A stretch of 64,000 bases of DNA, taken from Lethocerus indicus (Eukaryota > Arthropoda > Insecta > Hemiptera > Belostomatidae). The stretch covers positions 22,090,246 to 22,154,245 of the forward strand of contig JACDQD010000006.1 of assembly GCA_019843655.1 (NCBI GenBank), read 5' to 3'. Shown piece by piece: positions 26,835-37,050 of this stretch (position 1 is its first letter; each line of letters opens with the position of its first letter). Position numbers and translations under genes: made by a program. The notes below the pieces were generated by a model, which searched no databases, had not been told where the DNA came from, and worked only from the letters and a program-made list of their open reading frames with translations.

Positions 26835-27391
26835 CAAAAGAACAGACCTTAACCGCAAATTTGGACTGCTGAGACCTCTATTGAAAAAACATCAAAACTA
26901 ACAGTAGACAACAAACTTACAATATACAAAACCATTTTAAAACCGACATGGACTTACGGAATAGAGCTATGGGGTTCCGCTAGGAAATCCAACATCGCCC
27001 GCATCCAGAGATTCCAATCAAAAGTCCTTCGTACCATCCTTAATGCTCCCTGGTATGTTTCTAACCGAACAATCCATAATGACCTCAACATACCGACAGT
27101 CGACGAAGTCGCAAAATCACGCTTCCTTAAATTCCACTCCCGCCTCTCCCCACATCCAAACCCACTCGTTCAGTCCCTTTCTTCTTCTACCCATCCACTA
27201 TCCCCCACCACGACGGCTTAAACCCCACTGGCCCAGAGATCACCTCGGGCAGTAATTAAATCATGTCAAAAGCGCCATCACTGGGTGGTTTCTTTGTCGG
27301 GACTAACACGCGGAAATAAATACTTGTACCAATTGCACCCATAACTGTATAGGTTGATTGTGCAAAAATAAAAACAGTTAAAAAAAAAAAA
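26835..27391 (+). mobile_element. 5'-truncated jockey-clade non-LTR retrotransposon
   Basis: The plus strand encodes the end of a jockey-type reverse transcriptase ORF: LTVDNKLTIYKTILKPTWTY, then GIELWGSARKSNIARIQRFQ, then LRTILNAPWYVSNRTIHNDL. The YGIELWG and NAPWYV blocks are typical of jockey ORF2 C-termini. Frameshifts break the ORF: the upstream RKFGLLRPLL block and the closing RRLKPHWPRD block are in other frames. A 13-A run ends the element and 13-bp direct repeats flank it. It is a dead, truncated copy of about 557 bp, inserted antisense to unc-13. Confidence 0.88.
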
Positions 27392-27404
27392 ATAATTAGG
27401 GGGA
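27392..27404. repeat. target-site duplication, right copy
   Basis: ATAATTAGGGGGA after the poly(A) run; its first A is shared with the run. It matches 26822-26834. Confidence 0.85.
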
Positions 27405-27718
27405 AAATTGCAATTTGAAACTTATGCTGGCCATGAACGGGGTACGATTATAAAAATTTCGGAGGAAAAATGAATAATGCTTTTGCAACATCTGAAACAT
27501 GAATCTGATTCTGCGCGCATCGTCACACAGGTGAGAATATACGATCGGGGTTGATTTTAAAGAGTCGGTTAGCTCGAGACCCAGACTTTCTGTAATCGAC
27601 GGGACGGGCAACGGGCGAAGAGTACAAGGGGCCCGCATTCGCAATTACCGTGGTGGGCGTTGTTCGATTGGGCTATATCCGGGAGCTGGGTGAGGCTGGA
27701 GCCGCGCCTGAGCTTTGC

Positions 27719-27743
27719 CGGCGGCGGCGGCGGCGGCGGCGGG
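27719..27743. repeat. (CGG)n trinucleotide repeat
   Basis: Eight CGG units in a GC-rich patch. Poly-Ala/Gly/Arg ORFs across it are artefacts of the repeat. Confidence 0.95.
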
Positions 27744-27969
27744 TCCCTCTCGCCCAACAGACCGGACCTCAGCGAGAGCAGACCCGCCTTCAGCGGGAAC
27801 ACGAGGGCCCACTCCGTCAGCCTGCATTCCATCACTAAACCGCGTCAGTGCACGGACATCGGCCGTCGAAGAGAGAAAACGGAACACTCGGGCGGTGAGG
27901 CACTCGGGCAAGTCGGGCTGCGACTAAAGCGGGGGCCGTATATTTTTTAACGCCGTGACGACGTCCACG

Positions 27970-28026
27970 AGTAGGAGGAGGAGTATAGCAGTAGTAGTAG
28001 TAGTAGTAGGAGTAGGAGTAGGAGGG
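27970..28026. repeat. mixed GTA/GGA trinucleotide repeats
   Basis: Runs of AGGAGG, six TAG/GTA units and GGAGTA units over about 57 bp. Confidence 0.85.
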
Positions 28027-30479
28027 GCGACACACGCTCTCACGCCTGAAGGACCCCGTGTGGCGCGCGGCTCGGGGTGGTGGGGGCCGACGCCACAATC
28101 AACCTGTTGATAAACTGTTAAAACCGTTACGGCCCTGATTACCCGAATTACGCTCACATGCGATGTCTCTTGTCTAGTGATTAAACTCCCTAAAACTGAA
28201 AGCCGAATTGCGGTTTCAATTTTAGCTATAGCTACGTACAAGACAAATCTTAACTCCGAAGGCGTACGCTCATTATTGCAGTGGTAGGTGCGACATCTCG
28301 AAATTATACCCGACGAAAGCGTATAGTTTGATATAAACAAGTACGACAGTTTCCTGGGGTATGAAGCTTAAATTAGAACCTCCTTTGTGTTCCACTTTCG
28401 TCGCTGGCAGTTTCTCTTCAAATGTCGGGCGGAGAAGACACCACATACCACTGTCTCATTCAGTCTCGAAAATTGGTAAGAATATGAATAATAAATGGTA
28501 TTTTTCCTTCAGTTTAATCGTCTTCAAATTGTCAAACACTCAAGTAACTTGCAATTATAACATTCCCATCACGTATTAGAGTTAAGTTACTCGTGTCATT
28601 TAAATTAAATTTGTAATAAAAATACGATTATTAAATAAATTATTAACATAAACTCCTTTACCGTGTGTTCAAACAGATGATTAAATGGTGGTATTCACTC
28701 ATAGATTCACTAATAATATATATTTCTGTTAATCTTATAATCTTTTTAATATTTTGTAGTATATATTTCTAGACCTATATTTAGCGTTTCCGCTAAATTT
28801 CTGCATCAAGTATTTCACTTTTCATCCTTCAATGCGCTATATGGGCGCTAACAATACACTCTTAACGCTGGTATTGTAGCGCTAGAATCACTGTACAGTT
28901 TCATTCTAATAATACCCACATGACCCTCTGCCTCGGCCTCGACCGATGAGTTGGGCTGGGCGTTTAAAATTACTTCCGGGAACACATTTCCGAGTACGCC
29001 ATCAATTGTAACAACGTGGGACGGAGCTGAAATCCGGTAAAAAAATTAAATATTACCCGGAATATTGCGGATATTGCGGAGAAAGGCCCTTTCCCGGTTA
29101 AGAGAACCGGCGTAAGAGGCCGTTTTCTATTTTGCGCATTCATCCATGCACGCGGCCATTTGTCCCTTTGATTGTTCCGTTGACAATAATCCGAAACTCG
29201 GATACGCAGGTGAAGAAATATTCAACCCGTTTCTACCCGGCGATATTAACGTAACTTATTTTCATAGCGTCCTCGGATGTATATATAATAAATACATACA
29301 AATATATAATATAATATACAAACGTATGATAAATCCGGAGAGTATTGCTGGCTAGGCTCGACTCTCAGATCAATTGATCCTTATCACGAGTTTTACGGGC
29401 CTCTGGCATTCAGAGAGGCGGTCATAATCCTGAATTTAATTGGGAGGCGCACTTAACAGAATCTGGACGCCCAAATTGAAGTGCCATTAAAAGAGATGCA
29501 GAATTAATTGTAATATACTAATAATTTAAATTAGTTGCGAGATATCAATTTTAAATAATTATTATAGAATAGTATATTATAATGCATCCTCTGTTATATA
29601 AAAAATTCATTACCATTTTTTTAATTTAAACGTTCTAATTCCTTTATTATGACATTTTGTGTTAAGGGCAGCTAAACATTTAATTATTAATTTCTCGCCA
29701 TGCTTATCACTTGGACTCATTTCTAAATGCGAAATTTTCTGTCCCCAACTTATCCTTCAATGTAGGATATTTGTATTTACAACTGCTGAATTTTTAGTAG
29801 CGACCAAGGAATGGCGACATGACGGGATCGCCCCGTATGTTGCCACTACAGTTCACGTTGTTGAACCGAGTATAAAATCGACAGATCCGACGGGAGGTAA
29901 ATGGGATGATGACTTTGTGGAGAGCGCGGTCCACTGGTGTGGACGAGCCGGTATTACTTCCGCATCGGTATAGACGCATAGCGCGGCCCGGGCCCATCGG
30001 TCGGCTCACAAAACACCAACAAAGCTTTGGCGTCCCGATATTTCTCAATTTTTCCCTTGAAAAAAGTCGGTAAACTAACTGGTATTTAAGAGGAATAATA
30101 GTTTATTTAATGATCAGGAGGAATTTCAGTGGTTGAACATAAATCGCGTTCGGAGATTTCCAAAAATAAGAAATAAGTTATTCCATATGTTTTTCGTTTA
30201 ATACATATTTACGCATTGAATTATAAATGTGATCCTTCTTTATATTTCGTAATCAGATAATAAAAGGAACCTTTCCAGAACCTCTCTCAGTGAAAGCCTA
30301 CCATGGATATACCGACGCGATGAAAGAAATAAAAAAAGTGTATTGTCAAATGTTCAGGTAAAAATAAGTTTGAATTTTGGCCCTACACAGGAGGACCAAG
30401 GAACGGATGAATACTGAAAAATACCGCCAAATACAGTTGTTTTCGCTAATTTGAGGCAGTAAACCAGTTTTCTGTTTAC

Positions 30480-30599
30480 GTTCCTATAAATGTTAACATT
30501 GTTAACCGTCGGCAATGGTGTATCCTCCTCGTCATAATTGTCAACTCCTGCAGCCGGTCTACTGTGTAATCTTCTACGATAACGTCCCCCTGTTTGCAT
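30480..30599 (-). CDS. weak candidate alternative first exon
   Basis: ATG at 30599 in context ACAATG opens 40 codons, MQTGGRYRRRLHSRPAAGVD followed by an acidic DEEDTPLPTV, to a possible phase-0 donor AAC|GTAAAC. An arthropod-type initiator TCAGT lies at 30625-30621 on the minus strand, about 25 nt before the ATG. Composition looks protein-like (Arg-rich, then acidic) but the donor is poor and the frame runs on for 41 more codons. It may be a chance ORF. Confidence 0.25.
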
Positions 30600-31112
30600 T
30601 GTATGTGGCTAAATTTTGACACTGACAAGTTTAGCCTTAGGCCCATTAACTAATTTGAGTACTTGTAACTACTTTAATTAGTTTGCTTTAATTAGTTGTA
30701 AATGTTTTGTTACCGGGCACTGAGAAAACGGGATTCGAACACGGGTAAAGGCCTAGGGGCACACCAAACAGCGGGGAATGGCCAAAAGGAAATCCCCTCC
30801 GTTCGGAATGGTCATGGTTTGTCACGACGTCCGTATAAATCAAGGAATATAGCTATTACAGAATAATATTACAATAGTACTGCAGTAATACAATGGGACA
30901 GATGAGAAGGCGAGACAGAAACGAGTTGGAGGTCTAGATAAAGAAGTTCGGCACGGAAAAAAGTTTGCTTTCCCTTATCATGGGGGCCGTGGCCCCATTT
31001 ATCCGCTCGCCTTACTCCAACCTAGGCCCATTACCGAAACACGATTCTGTTATTTTATAACGCCACGGGGGGTGCTGAGAAACACTAGTTGTGTTCTCGT
31101 TTTTTCAGCCTG

Positions 31113-31115
<3 letters not shown>

Positions 31116-31166
<51 letters not shown>
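31116..31166. repeat. (AT)n microsatellite, 51 bp
   Basis: Uninterrupted alternating A and T in the presumed long intron. Confidence 0.97.
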
Positions 31167-31170
<4 letters not shown>

Positions 31171-32553
31171 GTACAGAATAATATGGCTAACGAAACGACC
31201 AAAATGACAAAAAAATGTATATAGGATTCGCCATCTGTCTTCTGACCCCCAAGCCTTATCGGAATCGCACGAGGTTTTGACTATTTCCCGAGATAGCGTT
31301 TAATTAGATTTCTGTTCAGGAATATTATCCCAGGGATCGATTGATTGGACAGTGTACAGGACGAATTACAGGTATCCCCCGTTTAGATAAGTTACCCGTG
31401 TCGTAAACATACACACATATAAAACAAATGTAGGCGTACATACATTACATTATTGTCATAACTCTGTAATCTGTTTGTCATATTCACCCTAGAATAGGCC
31501 GTAGCGCCAGGCTATGGTTCCGGTCTGCAAGTCCGAAATTGGAAAACATAGATGATTTCTCTTAAGTTCTAGATAAGAAATAAAAGGCCTTCAATAAAAG
31601 ATTTTATATATATTTAATTAAATGTATGTCTCCAAAGCTCAGAGAAGGCTCGCAGTTCTACAGTACCTTCTGAATACCCGTTTCTTGTGTTGCAACCTGT
31701 TTCATCCCTTACAGAGCAGTGACACGTAGTGTAAATTTCCAGAGCCTTATGAAATCCACGCGGGTTTTCCCTCTGATGAAAAGCTTTAATACACTCCAGG
31801 ATATTCTCCCAGTGATAGATCCTCTCATTTGCCACTGGCTAATCCAATTAGACCGAATATAGCGCATCAAGTGTAGGAAATTCGCTAGCGTGAACTTTAG
31901 CTTCAGAGGAAACGAGGTATTAAGGGGCGAATATGCGTTCATGAAAACATGATGCAGGCTTACCGTGTTTCTCATGATAATATGTTCGTGTATTATTCAG
32001 TAATCCTGAGATGTAGCGACGTTGAATAGTTCAATACGTTATTTAGTAACGAAATAATTTATACTTTTTCTATATAACGTATCTATTCGAAAGGGAAATG
32101 TCATAAAATATATTCAGAACTGATGAATGTCACGCATGAATCTGTTATGATTCTAATTATAAATGCACTTAAGTAGAGAGCTCGATAGCACGTTGTTAAT
32201 TTATATAACCGGATTCCGTCTAAGCAGATGGTATTTAGATAACCAAATGGATTCTGTGAAGCATAATTAATTTCGTGTCCTATCAAAGGCATATCGTTCA
32301 TATTTTATTCATATCGTGGTACACTGAAGTTGATGAAAAAATGTTCTTAATTGGATCAACAATATATATGTTGTGTTTTTGTTGAGGTCGACGCCATCGC
32401 GGAAATTGAGCACTAGCGCCAGCATGAGGCAGCGAACCCGCCTGACACTGACCTTAGCAGGCGGTGACACATTATAGAACACCGCCGTAAGGAAAAAGGA
32501 AGTGGGACCGGATTTTCTGCTGGTAGTCTGAATCGTTTCGAGAGCCAACATAA

Positions 32554-32573
32554 CGCCGCCGCCGCCGCCGTCG
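32554..32573. repeat. (CCG)n trinucleotide repeat
   Basis: Six CGC/CCG units next to exon i's downstream side. No exon recognised here. Confidence 0.85.
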
Positions 32574-33079
32574 CTTCCTCAACACATGACATTTGCCTAC
32601 ATCGCAACTGACCTTAGCCTAATTGGTGAGACAATAGCCTTCTTTTCACGGCTATACGGGTTATACCATTGTTTGTTTTCGAGCACTGCCTCCGAGTCAT
32701 TTCCCTACGAAATGTTTTTCCCTCTTTAATATTATACGTTTCTATCTTAAAATAGGGCAAAAATATTATGAAATAAACGTAAGTTATTCGATGTTCAGAA
32801 AAAAGACGACGTTTTAATAAGGCAGATGCTAAAATAATTCAAAGTTTATTAAATAATTCATTGCCAATAACGAATATTAACTTATTTATGATGACAAACA
32901 TTTCTGTTAAGACGGTAATAATAAAAAGATAAAATGCTGTCGTCGAGCATGGATAAGGTACCTACTTCTCGTGAATAATTGAAGAATATAATATATTATA
33001 GTCATAATTAAATGTGTATGTAGTCGGATCATATGAGAGTAGTGATAAGAACGTGGTAAAGCAATAATAAGGGACTTAC

Positions 33080-34390
33080 CGTGAGCTGGTGGATGATCTT
33101 GTTGTAGGCCCAGTGCCAGCGCTCCTTGGCGGTCATCGGCCGCCTTTCGGTCTGCTCTAGCTCGGGCTCTTCATCCTCCTCGAAAGAGACACTTTTGGCT
33201 TTCTCGGGGGAATGTTTTTCGCGGTCGTGAATCATCACGACTTCGTCTAAGCTACTTTGCTGTTGTAAATCCAGGGACACGGGGGAAGACACTTTGGGCT
33301 GAGTCGGGGTGGGAGGTTGGTACGGTTCGATAAGGCTGTTCACTTCAGGCACACGCGGTTCGGAGTCGTACCGGTCGACGACGGAGACGGGCGAATCCCG
33401 GGAATAATCCTCGTTCATGATTTCCTCTTCGACGTAACTGTCGATTGACTCCTGGGGCCTGAGGTAGCCCCTCGGGGAGCAGACCGTCTGGCCGCCCATC
33501 GAAGAGGTCTGCACCGGGGGCGGACTGGGAGGCTCTTCCCGTACCGGCATCACCACTCCCGCACTTTTAACCGTCTGTTCGGGTACCGGTTGTTGAACGC
33601 TAGTCTGATGGAGGCTGACCGGTACGTGCTCCGGTGGCCCGTACCCCGACCGGCTCCTGTTCACCGAAGAGCCGATAGAAGACGCCGCCGTCTCGAACGA
33701 GTCCCTCATTTCGTCCTCCCGAGATTCCGTCGAATCCGTGTTCTGCTGCAGCGCGACTGGACTTTCCGGTTTCCTTCCCCCTTGGAACTGCTTCTTTATC
33801 GTGTCCCGCCTGTTGAACGGAGGCTGTTCCTCTTCCTTCACTTCCTTCATGCCGCCCGCATCGTAGTAGTATTCTTCCTTGTACGGTTTTTGCCTGGCCC
33901 TGTTGTCGGGAGCGAACCTCTTCTCTTTGGTCTCTTCCGCCTGCTGGACGACCGGTGGAACGACCACTACTTCCGGCTGCACCGGTGTAAGATTGTCCGT
34001 GCTCTGATAAGCGTAGTTGTAATCTTCGTTATAACCGTTTCTACTGAACTGGGGCTCGTTGACGTACGCGTTGTGGAACCGCTCTTCGGGCGGTTGTTCT
34101 TGATAGTCGAGAGAACTTGTCCTCCTCGGTGCTTGGTGAACCGTTTTGATGGGAGTCGGCGGCAGAGACGGAGACGGTTTTATCTTAGACGTCGGGATTT
34201 GGGGCAGTTGTTTCGGTGTATTGGACTTTCTAGGTCTATATCCGGGGTAATCCGGGTAGTCCGAGTATGAGCTTTGTCTACTTGATGAACGTCTACTTGT
34301 ATACTGTTTTCTCCTCGCTGTTGTGCCTACGTAATCATTATGAGGATGATAATCTTCTTCGTCGTAACTCTGTCTCGGTGAATAATAAAC
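33080..34390 (-). CDS. unc-13: unc-13 exon i (1.3-kb exon ending in the calmodulin-binding helix)
   Basis: 1311 nt, 437 codons, phase 0 at both ends. It starts VYYSPRQSYDEEDYHPHNDY after acceptor GATATTGCAG; donor ACG|GTAAGT is excellent. Order of features: Arg/Ser/Tyr patch (codons 1-55), Pro-rich KQLPQIPTSKIKPSPSLPPT (about codons 60-79), a Glu/Gln/Tyr-rich disordered middle, SPPPVQ-type proline runs, an acidic stretch (SFEEDEEPELEQTE), and the terminal helix AKERWHWAYNKIIHQL. The Trp at 33116-33118 aligns with the calmodulin anchor W464 of Munc13-1. Strong C/G third positions support coding. Read-through of the donor would add 18 residues before a stop. Confidence 0.9.
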
Positions 34391-34789
34391 CTGCAATATC
34401 CACCCGATGTTACTACCACAATTATATTCGCAATTTGAATTTATATTTATAATGAATTATTTGAATATATATTTAATTGATCGTTTCGTTTGATATTACA
34501 CTTCATGGTATGCTAAGTAGTACAGCTCGTCGACATATATCATTACACGCCAGAATCTTGCAAGACCATAGCATTTATACGTTGCATTTATTACATCTCC
34601 GAAATATTCCCGAATTCTAAGCAAATATTTGTTAAACGGATAAATCAAATAAAAATATTTCTGAATAATATTCCGTTAGATCTTTCATGGATGGATCTTT
34701 CACCTCCCCTTTATTTTAATATAATAGTCATTATTAATATAATAGCAATTAATATTTCAACTAAATATTAATACATAATCCATTCAAAC
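34391..34789 (-). other. unc-13: unc-13 intron h-i
   Basis: 399-bp intron, AT-rich, between donor GTTTGA and acceptor GATATTGCAG. No further structure was noticed. Confidence 0.75.
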
Positions 34790-34988
34790 CTCGTCTTCTT
34801 CGTCTTGTGCTTCCGATGACTGCTGGTATGAGGGTGTTTTGTTGAGTGAACTCCTTGAAGTGTGTCTGGTGTTCATCTGGTTTTCATACTGGTCCCTGCG
34901 CCTACCAGTAGACGGAGGAGTGTAATTCCCTTGGTAATAGTAACACCCTCCTGCGTCCCACTGTCTGTCTTCTTCTTCCTGGCCATAC
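34790..34988 (-). CDS. unc-13: unc-13 exon h
   Basis: 199 nt: 1 nt plus 66 codons. It begins YGQEEEDRQWDAGGCYYYQG, has a Thr/Pro and Arg patch (TPPSTGRRRDQYENQ), and ends SSEAQDEEDE. Acceptor AATTGCTTTAG. Donor GAG|GTTTGA is non-ideal, but the reading frame closes immediately at TGA if read through, and phase 0 matches exon i. The acidic end joins the Tyr/Arg-rich start of exon i. Confidence 0.8.
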
Positions 34989-36396
34989 CTAAAGCAATTT
35001 AATATTTTTATAATGAGTAGAATTCGACAGATTCCAGAATCATCTTGTGAATGCTGACCCTACTGTATATGCCTATTTCTATATCGTGTTAGTGTCAATT
35101 GAATTAGATTATAAGTGTTATTGGAGATGGAAATAAATGATTTATCTATATAAATGCTGACAGTAACCTGTTTTGACTTTGAAAACTGGAAATTGTATTT
35201 ACCCAGTCAAATGCATTCCCTGCAATATATGATGGATGACTAAAATTATGTCAGATATTTTATAATTTATACTTGATAAGAAACAAAAGATACACAAATT
35301 AAAGTCATTAAGATAAATTCTTCCACAGTATTATTTGTTGAATGCTATGAGCACCAATAATAATAAATGCACTTGAGGCTTATATAGGCACAATTTCATT
35401 TAAATATAATCATTCAATTTAAAAGCTGTTAAAATATAATTGTTAACAACATAAGCTTAAAAAAAGTGTTAAGGAAATTATCAGAAAATTATTTCAATAA
35501 TCATTTTGTGGGGGTATTATACATATTGTTCTTATTAAAACCATTATAAAAAATATAAAATCTGAAAATAAATAATTTTAGTTCAAAGACACAAATTACA
35601 AATGATAGTCATGAATCCATTTTAATAATTCTGTTTAGGAATGAAATACTATTTAATAACACCCTTTTTTTAGTTCTACAATTATTTAGTAGAAATTAAC
35701 CTATTATATTTGGTATTATACTTACAATTATCAAAGTTACAAAACAACCAGTTAGGAAAAAACAAAAAACAAAAATGAAACCATGTTTGATATTAAATAT
35801 TCAATTGTTATTAATTCAAGACATAAAAATATGTTGATGCATGAACATGGTCACCCCTATTGAGTGAGGCGTGACATTTCTTTATACACCTGCATTATAC
35901 GTTCATTTACATTAATGATACCTTTATGTGAATAAAATAATTCTGAACATAAGGAATAATTACACTTTTAATTCTTGGCTAAAGAAATTTTTACAAGTAT
36001 TATTCATAATATGTAGCTATGATGCAATGAATGCATAGGTGTGATTTTGACAGTTAAATATTATTTTTATAGAGATAAATGATAAGAGATATAATTAATA
36101 TGTATTAAAATATTTTTGAGTAATTCTCAACATGTAGTACATGCCATATAATTTTACAGTATTGTTAGAGATTTCCATTATCATTTTATATCTTACCTGT
36201 CTTAGCAGTGGCATGAATCTTATTTGATGTAATGTCCAATTTTCAAGAACTAATATTGATACTTTTTAACAAGTAATTTGAAAATTATATTTCACATACT
36301 ACACATTATACTATAAATTAATTATATCAATAAGATTTAAATAATTTTTATAACTACTTATTTTCTAAATATTATTAATGCGCTATGGATACATAC
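34989..36396 (-). other. unc-13: unc-13 intron g-h
   Basis: 1.4-kb intron, very AT-rich and almost free of CpG (none seen from about 35110 to 35860). No repeats or coding potential seen. Confidence 0.75.
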
Positions 36397-36474
36397 CTAT
36401 CTTCTTGATATTTATATGGTGTGCTACTAGAATTATAGTATTCTGAACTATATTCGCTAGATGAGTGATTTCGC
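36397..36474 (-). CDS. unc-13: unc-13 exon g
   Basis: 78 nt: 1 nt, 25 codons, 2 nt. It encodes RNHSSSEYSSEYYNSSSTPY followed by KYQED. Acceptor TTGTTTTTTTTAG is excellent and donor GATAG|GTATGT good. It is Ser/Tyr-rich. Length is a multiple of three with symmetrical phases, so it could be skipped in frame. The upstream intron contains the 1.1-kb inverted-repeat element with the 70-bp array. Confidence 0.8.
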
Positions 36475-37050
36475 CTAAAAAAAACAAAATAATGCCATTA
36501 GTAAGTTACAATATACCATATTACTCTGATATATAATATGAAATACAAAAAATTGGAAGAAGCATACAATTGTCAGCACTAAATAAAATTAGAGTCATAA
36601 TTTACATTTAAATATTTAATTAAAATGTAAATTTTGTGAGAAATGGTGTAAGATTTAATAAAATAGGGTAGTTGTTTAATCATCCAAGGGGGGCTGTTCA
36701 TGAACAACCAATAAATTTCATAATATTTGAAAACACAAATTACAAAAAAATTTTCAATGAATACAGAATATACTAATGAATATGGATAATATAATTTCTG
36801 ATTTCTGAATGATATAAAATACAGACCTCACAACTTATCTTAAATATTTTATGAGCAAAAATATTAATAGTAAGAATGAATACATATTAAGCATGAGGAT
36901 ATTAAATTTCATTATATTATATTAAATAGCATTAATCATTATATTAAATTTTGAAATTAAACATTTTTTTTAACTAGTTGAAAGGTTTTATATGCACCTC
37001 ATAATTTGACGGTGTAGTTTGTATATTCTTCCAACAAAATGGACAAAATA

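Larger units (their letters stand above)
23830..33079 (-). other. presumed unc-13 intron, proximal part
   Basis: Between the candidate exon at 23.6 kb and exon i. It contains CpG-rich patches at about 25080-25480 and 27600-28100, a jockey relic (26835-27391), simple repeats and the weak exon candidate at 30.5 kb. No other supportable coding sequence was seen. Confidence 0.5.

Noticed and set aside
30722..30760. tRNA T-arm-like GGGATTCGAACAC
   Set aside because: No acceptor, anticodon or D-arm complement at the right spacing.
32120..32142. Hammerhead-ribozyme-like core (CTGATGA followed by a small stem and GAAT)
   Set aside because: The second core strand should be GAAA, and no convincing stems I and III were found.
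33590..34270. 226-aa plus-strand ORF
   Set aside because: Shadow of exon i on the opposite strand. It is Arg/Val/Leu-rich as expected from the complement of GC3-rich codons and has no splice or family support.
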